Assembly (NCBI RefSeq): GCF_001969365.1
Contig: NZ_CP019312.1
Coordinates: 868,001-932,000 of the forward strand
Reading direction: 5' to 3'
Length of the DNA stretch: 64,000 nucleotides
Origin: Tateyamaria omphalii
GTDB taxonomy: Bacteria > Pseudomonadota > Alphaproteobacteria > Rhodobacterales > Rhodobacteraceae
Shown here: positions 28,658 through 38,281 of the stretch, piece by piece
Numbering within the stretch: the first letter of the stretch is position 1
Layout of the letters: every line of letters starts with the position of its first letter
Notes under the pieces: generated by a model
Database searches by the model: none
What the model saw: the letters and a program-made list of their open reading frames with translations, nothing else
What the model was told of the DNA's origin: nothing
Made by a program: the position numbers and the translations under genes

Positions 28658-30046
28658 ATGTCCACCCAGCAGATGTCATATCTGGCCCACGCACGTGCGG
28701 TCCTTGTCCTCGGTCTGCCGCTCATCGGCGGGCATCTGGGGCAGGTCGCCATCGGCGTCACGGACACGGTGATGCTGGGCTGGTACGGGGTCGAAGAGCT
28801 GGCGGCCCTCGGTGTTGCAGGCAGCCTGTTCTTTGTCCTGTTCCTGATGGGGTCCGGCTTTGCCTGGGCGGTCATGCCCATGGTCGCCTCCTTCCACGCG
28901 GAAGGGGATGAAACGAACCTGCGGCGCGCCACACGCATGGGACTGTGGCTAAGCCTCGGCTTTGCCGTGTTGGCCCTGCCGGTTCTGCTGATGTCGGAAC
29001 GGGTGCTGCTCGCCCTGGGGCAGACAGAGCAGGTGGCGGCGCTCGGGTCTGAATATCTCGCCATCGCAGGCTGGGGGATTGTTCCGGCCCTGCTGGTGAT
29101 GACGATCAAAAGCTACCTCGCCGCGCTGGAGCGGACCCAAATCGTTCTCTGGATCACGCTCGTTGCGGCTGTTGCCAATGCCCTTGCGAATTACGCGTTC
29201 ATCTTCGGCAACTGGGGTGCCCCGACCTGGGGGATTGCGGGGGCCGCAATTGCGTCGCTGTTGACCCAGTTCGTGATGCTGGCGGGTGTCGTGGCATATG
29301 CCCTGATCGCGCTGCCCGAACACCAGTTGTTCAAACGGTTCTGGCGCCCCGATTGGGAGATGCTGGGCCGGGTGTTCCGCCTGGGCTGGCCCATCGGGCT
29401 CACGAACCTCAGCGAAGTGGGACTGTTCGCCGCCTCCGCCTTCATGATGGGCTGGCTGGGAACGATCCCGCTGGCCGCGCACAACATCGCGCTGCAATTG
29501 GCCTCGATCACTTTCATGGTGCATCTCGGGCTCAGCAACGTGGCGACGATCCGGGCGGGCAACGCATACGGGCGCGGCGACCTTGATCATATGCTGCGCG
29601 GCGCGCGCACCGTGATCGTGATGAGCCTCGCCATGGCGCTCGCCACGATCCTCCTGTTCATCGCATTGCCCGAACCGCTGATTTCGCTGTTCATGGAGCG
29701 CGACGAACCGGCCCGCGACCAGATCCTCGAGATCGGGATCGTCCTGCTGGCGCTGGCCGCGCTCTTCCAACTCGTCGATGGGGCCCAGGTGATCGCACTG
29801 GGGCTCTTGCGCGGAGTGCAGGATACGACGGTGCCCATGGTGCTGGCGGCGGTGTCCTACTGGCTGGTGGGCATGCCCGCATCCTATGTGCTGGGCTTTG
29901 TGCTGGGTTGGGGCGGGCCGGGGGTCTGGCTGGGCCTCGTCCTGGGATTGGCCTGCGCAGGGGTTGCGCTCATGTGGCGGTTCTGGGCGGTGTCAGTGCC
30001 CGCCCTTCGCCACCCAAGCGACGGCGCGGTGCTTCCCACCCCATGA
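28658..30046 (+). CDS. MATE family efflux transporter
   Basis: 462 residues with twelve predicted membrane segments and the MATE layout: LVLGLPLIGGHLGQVAIGVTDTVMLG at the N-terminus and the parallel RLGWPIGLTNLSEVGLFAASAFMMG opening the second half. The pump probably uses a Na+ or proton gradient to expel cationic compounds. It is alone, 83 bases after NicO, and converges on the RTX gene. Confidence 0.93.
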   Translation: MSTQQMSYLAHARAVLVLGLPLIGGHLGQVAIGVTDTVMLGWYGVEELAALGVAGSLFFVLFLMGSGFAWAVMPMVASFHAEGDETNLRRATRMGLWLSLGFAVLALPVLLMSERVLLALGQTEQVAALGSEYLAIAGWGIVPALLVMTIKSYLAALERTQIVLWITLVAAVANALANYAFIFGNWGAPTWGIAGAAIASLLTQFVMLAGVVAYALIALPEHQLFKRFWRPDWEMLGRVFRLGWPIGLTNLSEVGLFAASAFMMGWLGTIPLAAHNIALQLASITFMVHLGLSNVATIRAGNAYGRGDLDHMLRGARTVIVMSLAMALATILLFIALPEPLISLFMERDEPARDQILEIGIVLLALAALFQLVDGAQVIALGLLRGVQDTTVPMVLAAVSYWLVGMPASYVLGFVLGWGGPGVWLGLVLGLACAGVALMWRFWAVSVPALRHPSDGAVLPTP

Positions 30047-30076
30047 CAGGGTGAGACGCGCAGTAAAAGCGGATGA

Positions 30077-31777
30077 TCAGAGGATGAAATCCGCGGCCTC
30101 GACCGCATTCACCCACATCAGTTCGATCATCTCGTCCACGGTCCCGTCGCCATCGGCGTCGATCTGGACATAATCACCGTCAAACAGGACCTCGGCCTTG
30201 TTGCCCGAAAACGTGGTGCGGTTCACAAAGGTCAGACCGCCGAAATCGGTCAGATCAATCTTGTCGATGATTGAGGTAAAGCCCTTGATCACGTCCATCG
30301 TCGCCGCCGACGAGCCGCTGTCACCCTGCTTGAAGACAAAAACGTCCCGCGCCTCAATGTCCTCATAGTCCAGGATCTCGTCCGCGCCGCGCCCGCCGGA
30401 CACACGGTCCTCACCGTTGCCGCCCGACACGGTGTCGGCGCCGTCACCGCCCAGAACAATGTCACGCCCGTCACCGCCATGGACATCGTCCAGCCCCTTG
30501 CCACCTTTCACGGTGTCATTGCCTGCGTCACCGCGCACCAGATCATTGCCGATACCTCCGGCCAGGCTGTCACCATTGTCACCGCCGCGTACGGTGTCAT
30601 CACCGTCTCCACCGGTGACAACATCGCGCCCGTCCTGACCGTTCAGGGAATCGTCGCCCAGATCGCCCGCAATCGTATCGTCGCCAGCCCCGCCATAAAC
30701 CTCGTCATTGCCCTTGCCGCTCTGGATTCGGTCCCGGCCGTCGTCGCCATAGGCGTAATCGTCGCCCGTGCTCAGGAAAATGCGGTCATTGCCCAGACCG
30801 CCATCGGCACGGTCATTGCCTGCGCCACCATAAATGACGTCATTGCCGTCGCCGCCCCAGGTGTGGTCGTCACCACCATCGCCCCAAAGCGTGTCGTTCC
30901 CGGTGCCGCCGCTCAGCGTGTCGTTGTCATCGCCGCCGCGCAAGCGGTCCCGGCCGCCATCCCCGTACAGCCTGTCCTCACCGGCGCCGCCCAGCAGGTG
31001 ATCGACGCCGGTGCCGCCGCCCAGCGTGTCATCGCCGCTGCCACCGTCCAGCTTGTCGCTGCCCTCATCGCCGTTCAGATGATCATTGCCGGTCTGGCCA
31101 AACAGACGGTCATTGCCCTCGCCACCACCGGATCGGTCGTTGCCGCACCCTGCATAGACCCAATCGTCGCCGACGCCGGCCCAGATGCGGTCATCGCCAC
31201 CTCCCGCTTCGAAAATCTCGCTTTCGGCATCGACCAGATCAAAGCTGTAATGTCCTGAATGCAGCGTCTCTCCTTCGTCGGTGCCGTACACCCGGTTCTC
31301 ACCGTTGACGAAGTAGTTCATCCAACCGGCGACATCCTCGACGGTTTCATTGGCATTGCCATCCTCGTTTTGAAACCGTCCGTCCACGATGGCAAAGCCC
31401 ACGTGGTAAATGGCGTCGGCGACGGTGTCGATAAAGTTGCGGCCTTGAAAGATATAGGCGCCGCCATCCCCTTGCACGAGGTGAAAACCGGTCTCCAGGT
31501 TGCCCTCGTCATCGCCATGCCCTTCGATAAAGGCTGCATAAAGCGCAGGATTGGCGCGGATGTGGGCGGACAGTACGGCCAGATCGTCAGGGCTCAGCTT
31601 GCCGTCTTGATTGACGCCCGTGGCCGCCATGGCCTGCGTTATGACATCATTCATCTGGCGCGCGGCGTCGGCGCCGGCCTTGATCTCGGATGGAATGACA
31701 TTGGCAAGCAGCCCGGGATCGACCTCGGTCAGCTCTGCTATGGTTTCAAGGGACAAGGGGGGTGTAATGGCTGGCAT
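30077..31777 (-). CDS. RTX calcium-binding protein with 31 nonapeptide repeats
   Basis: 566 residues, no N-terminal signal, as expected for type I secretion. An EF-hand-like loop (GVNQDGKLSPDD) lies near residue 55. Residues about 191-469 are 31 consecutive GGxGxDxLx-type repeats. The C-terminal 95 residues (DVIKGFTSIIDKIDLTDFGG, then DADGDGTVDEMIEL) resemble the serralysin M10 C-terminal region that carries the secretion signal. No catalytic domain is seen, so an extracellular matrix or Ca2+-binding role is likelier than protease. AGGAG precedes ATG 31777. No type I exporter genes are in the window. Confidence 0.9.
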   Translation of the reverse strand: MPAITPPLSLETIAELTEVDPGLLANVIPSEIKAGADAARQMNDVITQAMAATGVNQDGKLSPDDLAVLSAHIRANPALYAAFIEGHGDDEGNLETGFHLVQGDGGAYIFQGRNFIDTVADAIYHVGFAIVDGRFQNEDGNANETVEDVAGWMNYFVNGENRVYGTDEGETLHSGHYSFDLVDAESEIFEAGGGDDRIWAGVGDDWVYAGCGNDRSGGGEGNDRLFGQTGNDHLNGDEGSDKLDGGSGDDTLGGGTGVDHLLGGAGEDRLYGDGGRDRLRGGDDNDTLSGGTGNDTLWGDGGDDHTWGGDGNDVIYGGAGNDRADGGLGNDRIFLSTGDDYAYGDDGRDRIQSGKGNDEVYGGAGDDTIAGDLGDDSLNGQDGRDVVTGGDGDDTVRGGDNGDSLAGGIGNDLVRGDAGNDTVKGGKGLDDVHGGDGRDIVLGGDGADTVSGGNGEDRVSGGRGADEILDYEDIEARDVFVFKQGDSGSSAATMDVIKGFTSIIDKIDLTDFGGLTFVNRTTFSGNKAEVLFDGDYVQIDADGDGTVDEMIELMWVNAVEAADFIL

Positions 31778-31869
31778 AACGCTGGCTCCTCTGTTCGTAC
31801 ACATGTCGCCCATGGCACAGGCCAGCTTTTTGCCGAAGCACGGTTAATATGCCCTTCGCGCGTCGGCGG

Positions 31870-31895
31870 AGTTTTGTCGAAAAGTAGACAAAACT
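31870..31895. promoter_or_regulatory. Operator-like inverted repeat upstream of the RTX gene
   Basis: AGTTTTGTC and GACAAAACT are perfect 9-base inverted arms with an 8-base spacer, about 95-120 bases before the RTX start. The arms are AT-rich, unlike the GC-rich terminators in the window, which favours a repressor or activator site. The binding protein is unknown. Confidence 0.4.
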
Positions 31896-31945
31896 GCACA
31901 TAACTTAGGTTGAGAATCGCCATACCGAAACGGATGGGCGCTGGA

Positions 31946-32362
31946 TCAGGACGCGGAATTGCCGCCCTTGATCAGACGGTCTGCCTTCTTGCGCACCAAT
32001 ACGGACCGCAGGTCGTGCATGGCCAGCAGCAGCGCGTCAGTCACGTTCTCCAACTGATCATCCGTCGCCCGACTCTGCGCCCACTGGGTGGTCAGGTTCA
32101 GGTAGTCCACCGCTCGGTGAATGTCGTCGATGTCGCGATGGGCCAGCACTTCGGCGCGCTCATCCATCCAGGTCTCGATCCGCGCCAGATCTTCGGCCGA
32201 CAGGGCGCGGTCACCATGCGGCTTGATCTCGCCATTGCGGATGTTGACGACCGCGATCTGGTCCATCTCGATCCGGCGCTGCCGGTTCTCGGTGTCGATC
32301 CGGAACACGGCGGCGCCGTTCTCGCGCACACGGAAGTAATAGTCAGGAAGCTCCGCGCCCAT
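31946..32362 (-). CDS. Conserved hypothetical protein
   Basis: 138 residues, soluble and charged. The first 50 residues are strand-rich (DYYFRVRENGAAVFRIDTENRQRRIEMDQIAVVNIRNGEI), the rest is helical, ending in a basic KKADRLIK tail. I recall similar proteins in Rhodobacteraceae without function. It lies 13 bases after the aminotransferase gene on the same strand and is probably co-transcribed with it. Confidence 0.72.
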   Translation of the reverse strand: MGAELPDYYFRVRENGAAVFRIDTENRQRRIEMDQIAVVNIRNGEIKPHGDRALSAEDLARIETWMDERAEVLAHRDIDDIHRAVDYLNLTTQWAQSRATDDQLENVTDALLLAMHDLRSVLVRKKADRLIKGGNSAS

Positions 32363-32375
32363 ATGCCCGCCCTCG

Positions 32376-33593
<1,218 letters not shown>

Positions 33594-33670
33594 CTAGGGC
33601 GATATCCAGACCCTCATAGGCGGCAGCCTCCGCGCAATCAAGCGCCAGCACCGACAAGGAGAAGACCCCC

Positions 33671-34069
33671 ATGGACGATGTGCAAGACTGGTACAGTGCA
33701 GAAGCGGCAACATTCGGCGACCGTGTCGCAGGCGCGCGCGAACAGGCGGGCATGACGCAAAAGCAGCTGGCCAAGCGCCTGGGCGTGCGTCTGGCCACCC
33801 TGCGGTCATGGGAGGACGACCTGAGCGAGCCGCGCGCCAACCGCCTGTCGATGATGGCCGGCCTGCTCAACGTGTCGATGATGTGGCTTATCAACGGTGA
33901 GGGCGAGGGGCTCGATGCGCCCATCGAGGAAGAACCGCTGACATCTGACATGCGCGAGTTGCTGACCGAAGTGCGCGACATGCGCTCGGACATGCTGGCG
34001 CGGGCCGAGCAGTTGGGACGGCTGGAAAAGAAACTGCGCGCCGCGATGCAGGCCCCCGTAGATGTCTGA
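33671..34069 (+). CDS. XRE-type helix-turn-helix regulator
   Basis: 132 residues. The HTH occupies about residues 15-72 (FGDRVAGAREQAGMTQKQLAKRLGVRLATLRSWEDDLSEPRANRLSMMAGLLNVS); the rest is an acidic, partly coiled-coil tail (MRELLTEVRDMRSDMLARAEQLGRLEKKL). It may sense a signal through that tail. The stop overlaps the sdhE start (ATGTCTGA), an unusual coupling of a regulator to a flavinylation factor. Confidence 0.87.
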   Translation: MDDVQDWYSAEAATFGDRVAGAREQAGMTQKQLAKRLGVRLATLRSWEDDLSEPRANRLSMMAGLLNVSMMWLINGEGEGLDAPIEEEPLTSDMRELLTEVRDMRSDMLARAEQLGRLEKKLRAAMQAPVDV

Positions 34070-34328
34070 GGAACTGCGCGAACACCGGCTCAAGCGGTTG
34101 CACATGCGGTCGATGCGCCGCGGGATCAAGGAAATGGACCTGATCCTGTCGACATATGCTGGGCGGCATCTGGCCGATATGACCGATGCCGAACTTGATG
34201 TGTACGACGCGATGCTGAACGAAAACGATCAGGATCTCTATCGCTGGGTGACCGGGCAAGAGGCGCCGCCCGCGCATATCGAGGCGCTGGTCGAGGATGT
34301 CTCGCGCACGTTTCAGCCAGAAAAATAA
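34062..34328 (+). CDS. sdhE: Succinate dehydrogenase FAD assembly factor SdhE
   Basis: 88 residues, normal length. The conserved RRGIKEMDLIL (RGxxE) motif that contacts the flavoprotein is present, followed by the helical bundle (LYRWVTGQEAPP). It promotes covalent FAD attachment to SdhA. It is translated together with the XRE regulator. Confidence 0.93.
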   Translation: MSEELREHRLKRLHMRSMRRGIKEMDLILSTYAGRHLADMTDAELDVYDAMLNENDQDLYRWVTGQEAPPAHIEALVEDVSRTFQPEK

Positions 34329-34406
34329 GGGTTTTTCTGCATTTAACTGAATATTTCCGAATCATGCGCATCTTTTGATCCGAGCAGATCAGGTCGGAGA
34401 AGACGG

Positions 34407-34928
34407 ATGAGCATTCAGGACCCAATTGGCCAGGTCCCGGGCATGGCCGAACGAAACGCAGCGAACGCCAGCTTCATGGTCGGATATCTTGAGGCGCTGT
34501 CGCTGGTCGAGCGACTGCACAGGCTTCTGCTTGACGTGATCAAGGATGAATTCGAACGCGTCGGCGTGCTTGAGATCAACGCGGTCCAGGCGCTCCTCCT
34601 GTTCAACATCGGCGACAATGAGGTGACGGCGGGCGAGCTGAAAAGCCGCGGCTATTACCAGGGCTCGAATGTCAGCTACAACCTAAAGAAGCTGGTCGAC
34701 ATGGGCTACATGCACCACCAGCGGTGCGAGATTGACCGCCGTTCGGTCCGGGTCAAGCTGACCGAAAAGGGGCGCAAGATCCGCGACGTGGTGAACGAAC
34801 TGTTCCTGCGGCACGCGGACGGGCTGCAATCCAAGGGCGTGCTTGGCCCCGAAGGGATCATCGACATCACCGCATCGCTCAAACGGATGGAGCGGTACTG
34901 GACCGACCAGATCCGCTATATCTACTGA
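34407..34928 (+). CDS. MarR-family winged-helix regulator, LdtR-like
   Basis: 173 residues. ALSLVERLHRLLLDVIKDEFERVGVLEINAVQALLLFNIGDNEVTAGELKSRGYYQGSNVSYNLKKLVDMGYM is highly reminiscent of the LdtR group of alphaproteobacterial MarR proteins, whose founding member controls an L,D-transpeptidase and stress tolerance. The wing is RCEIDRRSVRVKLTEKG. Its targets here are unknown. Spaced 78 bases from sdhE, with an AT-rich promoter-like gap. Confidence 0.85.
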   Translation: MSIQDPIGQVPGMAERNAANASFMVGYLEALSLVERLHRLLLDVIKDEFERVGVLEINAVQALLLFNIGDNEVTAGELKSRGYYQGSNVSYNLKKLVDMGYMHHQRCEIDRRSVRVKLTEKGRKIRDVVNELFLRHADGLQSKGVLGPEGIIDITASLKRMERYWTDQIRYIY

Positions 34929-34931
34929 CGG

Positions 34932-35684
34932 CTATTCTGCCCGCCGGTCCGGACCGGGCGGGTAGGGCAGGGGGCCCTTGCCCAGAATAAGCGTCTCCAA
35001 CTCCCGCTCCAGCTTGCGCGCCATGGCGGCGGCATAGTCTTCGAACCCCAGTGCGGTTTCGACAAAGCTGTCTTCGCCGACGATCACGTTGTTCTGGAAA
35101 TACGCGGACAGGCTCGAAATCTCCGCCTGCCGCGCGTCACCGAAACTTGGCGCATCCGCACCGATAACCAATGCGTTGATGGTGATGCCCGTGGCCTCCA
35201 CCTCCGGTTTCACATCGACAGGCCGGATGCCCAGGTTCGATTTCCCGTCCCCCGACAGATCCAGCGTCAGCTTCCAGCACTCGGACCGCCTGGCCAGATG
35301 CGCGACGCCCTCGCGCATGGCCAGACCCAGCGCCGTGCCGGGGCTCGCCTGACGCCGTTCGGTGGCGCGCAAATGGCCGATGACCGCGTCCAGCGCAGGC
35401 GCACCGTCGATGGCCGTCCACGGCAGGATGACCGCCGGATCTTCCGGCCCGCTCCATTCATAGACCAGCAGGTGCACCGGGGCCGACGGCATCTGCAACA
35501 GCGCCTGCCGGACCTTGCCGCTGTCCAGCGCCGCGGCCAGCCCCTCCATCTGCAATTGATACTCCAGCGCATCGACCGACCCCGACACATCCAGGCCCAG
35601 GGCCAGCGCCTGACGGCACGCTCCCTGTGCACCGGCCCCGATCATCGCCGCACAGGTGGCCATGACCAGCGTTGCTGCCTTCAT
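34932..35684 (-). CDS. DUF1194 von Willebrand A-like exported protein (copy 1)
   Basis: 250 residues with a signal peptide (MKAATLVMATCAAMIGAGAQGA). ALALGLDVSGSVDALEYQLQMEGLAAAL carries the MIDAS-like DxSxS of a von Willebrand A fold; SGDGKSNLG supplies a further conserved Asp. The family is common in Rhodobacteraceae, role unknown. It overlaps the next paralog by ATGA. The two proteins align along their length, a tandem duplication. Confidence 0.87.
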   Translation of the reverse strand: MKAATLVMATCAAMIGAGAQGACRQALALGLDVSGSVDALEYQLQMEGLAAALDSGKVRQALLQMPSAPVHLLVYEWSGPEDPAVILPWTAIDGAPALDAVIGHLRATERRQASPGTALGLAMREGVAHLARRSECWKLTLDLSGDGKSNLGIRPVDVKPEVEATGITINALVIGADAPSFGDARQAEISSLSAYFQNNVIVGEDSFVETALGFEDYAAAMARKLERELETLILGKGPLPYPPGPDRRAE

Positions 35685-36379
35685 CCGCCGCGCCGCCCGG
35701 TGTCGAGCGCGCCGATGACGGGCGGGGTCAACTCCCGCTCCAGCTTGCGGCGCATCGCCCGCTCGTAATCCTCGAACCCCTGCGCGACTTCCAGAAATGC
35801 ACCGGGCCCGCGCAACACCTCGCGCTTGTAAAACTCAATGAGCATGGTTTCGGACGTGAACTCGGCCGCGTTCACGACCAATCCGTTCACCGTCACCTCG
35901 TCAAAGGGAAACTCGCGGTAGGCCAATTGCGGCCCGAAGCCTTCGTTGTTCTGCCCGTCCCCGGCCATGTCGATGGTCCGGTAGAGGCAGTCGGGCGCCC
36001 GCGCCAACATCTCGGCCCCAAAGCCCAACGCATAGCCCATGGCGGTCGGGAACTCGTTGTGCGACCGCGTGCTTGCCGCCACAATCTCCGCCGCATCCAG
36101 CAGGGCCGCGGGGCCGTCGATCAGGGTCCAGTCCAGCACAACCTCCTGATTGTAGCGGCCCGACCATTCGTAAACGGCCAGCGCCACAGGGGCGTCCGTG
36201 GCAAAAAACGCGGCCCGCACCTCGGGCGCCGTCAGCGCCGCCACCAACCCGCCACGCTGCAACTGATCCTCTGTCGCATCCACGGAGGACGACACGTCCA
36301 GCGCCAAAAGCAACGCCAGCCTGCACGCCGCGGCGGGCGACGCCGCAACGCACAAGGCCAAACAGGCCGCGGTCCTCAC
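35681..36379 (-). CDS. DUF1194 von Willebrand A-like exported protein (copy 2)
   Basis: 232 residues from GTG 36379, which opens a clean signal peptide (MRTAACLALCVAASPAAA); an upstream TTG at 36400 is possible. LLALDVSSSVDATEDQLQRGGLVAAL is the MIDAS-type motif and MAGDGQNNEGFG the second. Its C-terminal GFEDYERAMRRKLERELTPP closely matches copy 1 (GFEDYAAAMARKLERELE). The upstream VOC gene ends 15-20 bases earlier, and the junction contains a short direct repeat (GGCATTGGT / GGCCATTGGT), so starts here are worth checking. Confidence 0.82.
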   Translation of the reverse strand: MRTAACLALCVAASPAAACRLALLLALDVSSSVDATEDQLQRGGLVAALTAPEVRAAFFATDAPVALAVYEWSGRYNQEVVLDWTLIDGPAALLDAAEIVAASTRSHNEFPTAMGYALGFGAEMLARAPDCLYRTIDMAGDGQNNEGFGPQLAYREFPFDEVTVNGLVVNAAEFTSETMLIEFYKREVLRGPGAFLEVAQGFEDYERAMRRKLERELTPPVIGALDTGRRGG

Positions 36380-36393
36380 CAATGGCCCGTGTT

Positions 36394-36822
36394 TTACCAA
36401 TGCCCTGTGTTTTCCATGCTCGCCCAGGGCTCGGCCGGGGCCAGCGCATCACCGGCCTGCAACAGTTCGATCGAGATATTGTCAGGCGACCGGACAAAGG
36501 CCATGTGTCCATCGCGCGGCGGGCGGTTGATGGTCACACCATTGTCCATAAGGTGCTGACACATCTCGTAAATATTATCGACACGGTAGGCGAGGTGGCC
36601 AAAATGGCGGCTGTCGCTGGGCAGCGCGTCATCGCCATCCCAGTTATAGGTCAGCTCGACCGGGCACTCCGGCTGATCCGGCGGCGCCATAAAGATCAGC
36701 GAAAACCGCCCGCCCTCGCTGTCGTGGCGGCGCGTCTCTTCCATCCCCAAAAGCTTGAAAAACGCCATCGAGGCGTCCAGGTCCTTTACCCGAACCATTG
36801 TGTGCAAATAGGTCAAAGCCAT
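36394..36822 (-). CDS. VOC family protein, lactoylglutathione lyase-like
   Basis: 142 residues. YLHTMVRVKDLDASMAFFKLLGM gives the first metal His; VELTYNWD and HFGHLAYRVDNIYEMC are placed as in glyoxalase I, and ISIELLQAG provides the last Glu. All four expected metal-ligand positions seem filled. It probably isomerises the glutathione hemithioacetal of methylglyoxal, though the wider family is diverse. It precedes the DUF1194 pair on the same strand. Confidence 0.85.
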   Translation of the reverse strand: MALTYLHTMVRVKDLDASMAFFKLLGMEETRRHDSEGGRFSLIFMAPPDQPECPVELTYNWDGDDALPSDSRHFGHLAYRVDNIYEMCQHLMDNGVTINRPPRDGHMAFVRSPDNISIELLQAGDALAPAEPWASMENTGHW

Positions 36823-36892
36823 GTGGAGGTCTCCGTCAAACTGTGAATGTTGACGCTAACCTAGCATAGCCCCCCGTGGGAACCACCGCCTC

Positions 36893-38275
36893 TCAGAACT
36901 TTGATTGAATGCCCAGCGTGATGGTCGTTTCGTCGGTCTCGAACCTGTTCACATTGGACGTTCTGCGCCCCGTACGCAGGCGAATTGTCGGGGCGAAGCC
37001 GGCAAAATCATAATCTTTGAAGAACAGCGACACATCACCATAAAGGCTCTCATCCTGTCGCCCGCCCTGGACCGTGCGCACCAGACGGTACTCCTCGTAA
37101 TCCGTATAGCCAACAGTCAGCCCGGTCGAGATTTCCATCGGTCCCAACTGTTTTCCAAATGTGTAGCTCGCCCGCACGCTCGCGGTCTGGTACGCGGCAT
37201 TCACGAAATCGCCCTGGATGTCCTGCACGGTCAGCCCCAGGCTGAACCTGTCGCCGCGCTCCAGCTTGTGGCTGTAGGTGGCCCCCAGCGTCAGCACATC
37301 CAGATCGCGCAGGTTGCTGGCCGTCGAAAACCGCCTCTCGACACCGCTGCGCAACGTCAGGCGGCTCGCATCACCCACCTTCAGGCTCCGGCTCAGTGAC
37401 AGCTTGGCAAAGTCATGAGACCGCTCGTCCCCCGACCAGCTTGCGCCGATGGCACCGCCCACCGTCACAAAGTTACCGGGCTTGCCAAGCGCGAACAGGT
37501 GGTCCACCCCCGTCTCGGCATAGGTGGATCCGAAATCGCTGTTGCGCAGGTCCGGCACACGCGCCTGCGCCTCGTCACTCAGGTCAACGCGCCGCGTATA
37601 CAGGCGCCCTGTGGCCGTCGTGCGGCTCTTTTCGCCCTGGGCCAGCCGGTATTGCAACTGTACGTCCAGGGTGCCGACGATCCCGTCCAGCGCGCGCGAG
37701 CTGGGCCGGAACACGCCCAGCGTCGGCACGTCGTTGATCACCTCAAGCACATTGTCGGTGCCGTTGTTGACGTTGTCGGACGGGGCAACAGAAAAGTTGA
37801 TGTTGAACCGCAGCGGATTGGCCGCCCGGACGCGGCCATAGTCCTGGGCCAGCGCCTTTTCCTGCGCGTCCGTATCGGCATGGGTCGCCGCCAGGCGCAG
37901 CCAGCCTTGCGACAGGGTGGGGCGCTCTTGCTGAAATGCCACGCTGGCGGCGGTGCGTGCCGCGCCAAACTTTTCCGTGGGTGTTTCGCTGTATTTGTAA
38001 GACAGCCGGGCCGCCGCGCGCGCCAGTTTGGGGTCGTTGAGCCGCGAATGCGCTGCGGCCAGCACGCCGTAGGCATAGGCATCTTCAGGGTCTGCGCGCA
38101 CCAGCACCATGGCCACATCACGCGCCAGATCGAACCGCCCCGCATAAAGCGCCTGACGCGCCAGAACGCGCGCCTGCTCTATGTTGAAGGTTTGGCTGTC
38201 ATCAGACTGCTGTGGGTCTGTGGACCCCGCCGACGCCCACAGGGTCAGCAGGGCACCAATAAGCGCGCGTTTCAT
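36893..38275 (-). CDS. Slam-like outer-membrane protein (TPR plus beta-barrel, DUF560 type)
   Basis: 460 residues: signal peptide (MKRALIGALLTLWASAGS), a TPR-like helical domain (about residues 30-140, e.g. RQALYAGRFDLARDVAMVLVRADPEDAYAYGVLAAAHSRL), then a C-terminal barrel of alternating strands ending in Phe (ITLGIQSKF), as expected for an outer-membrane protein. This is the layout of surface lipoprotein assembly modifiers, which move lipoproteins to the cell surface. It starts 6 bases after the lipoprotein gene that is its likely client. The family match is by architecture and remembered motifs, not by search. Confidence 0.75.
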   Translation of the reverse strand: MKRALIGALLTLWASAGSTDPQQSDDSQTFNIEQARVLARQALYAGRFDLARDVAMVLVRADPEDAYAYGVLAAAHSRLNDPKLARAAARLSYKYSETPTEKFGAARTAASVAFQQERPTLSQGWLRLAATHADTDAQEKALAQDYGRVRAANPLRFNINFSVAPSDNVNNGTDNVLEVINDVPTLGVFRPSSRALDGIVGTLDVQLQYRLAQGEKSRTTATGRLYTRRVDLSDEAQARVPDLRNSDFGSTYAETGVDHLFALGKPGNFVTVGGAIGASWSGDERSHDFAKLSLSRSLKVGDASRLTLRSGVERRFSTASNLRDLDVLTLGATYSHKLERGDRFSLGLTVQDIQGDFVNAAYQTASVRASYTFGKQLGPMEISTGLTVGYTDYEEYRLVRTVQGGRQDESLYGDVSLFFKDYDFAGFAPTIRLRTGRRTSNVNRFETDETTITLGIQSKF

Positions 38276-38281
38276 CCGCCC

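Noticed and set aside
30400..31200. Regularly repeating DNA resembling a tandem array or CRISPR
   Set aside because: The period is 27 bases, matching the nine-residue RTX repeats in frame; no conserved spacer structure is present.
30479..31258. Rightward frame opposite the RTX repeats, full of Val/Ile/Ala
   Set aside because: It is the mirror of the Gly/Asp-rich RTX repeats, so the periodicity comes from the real gene.
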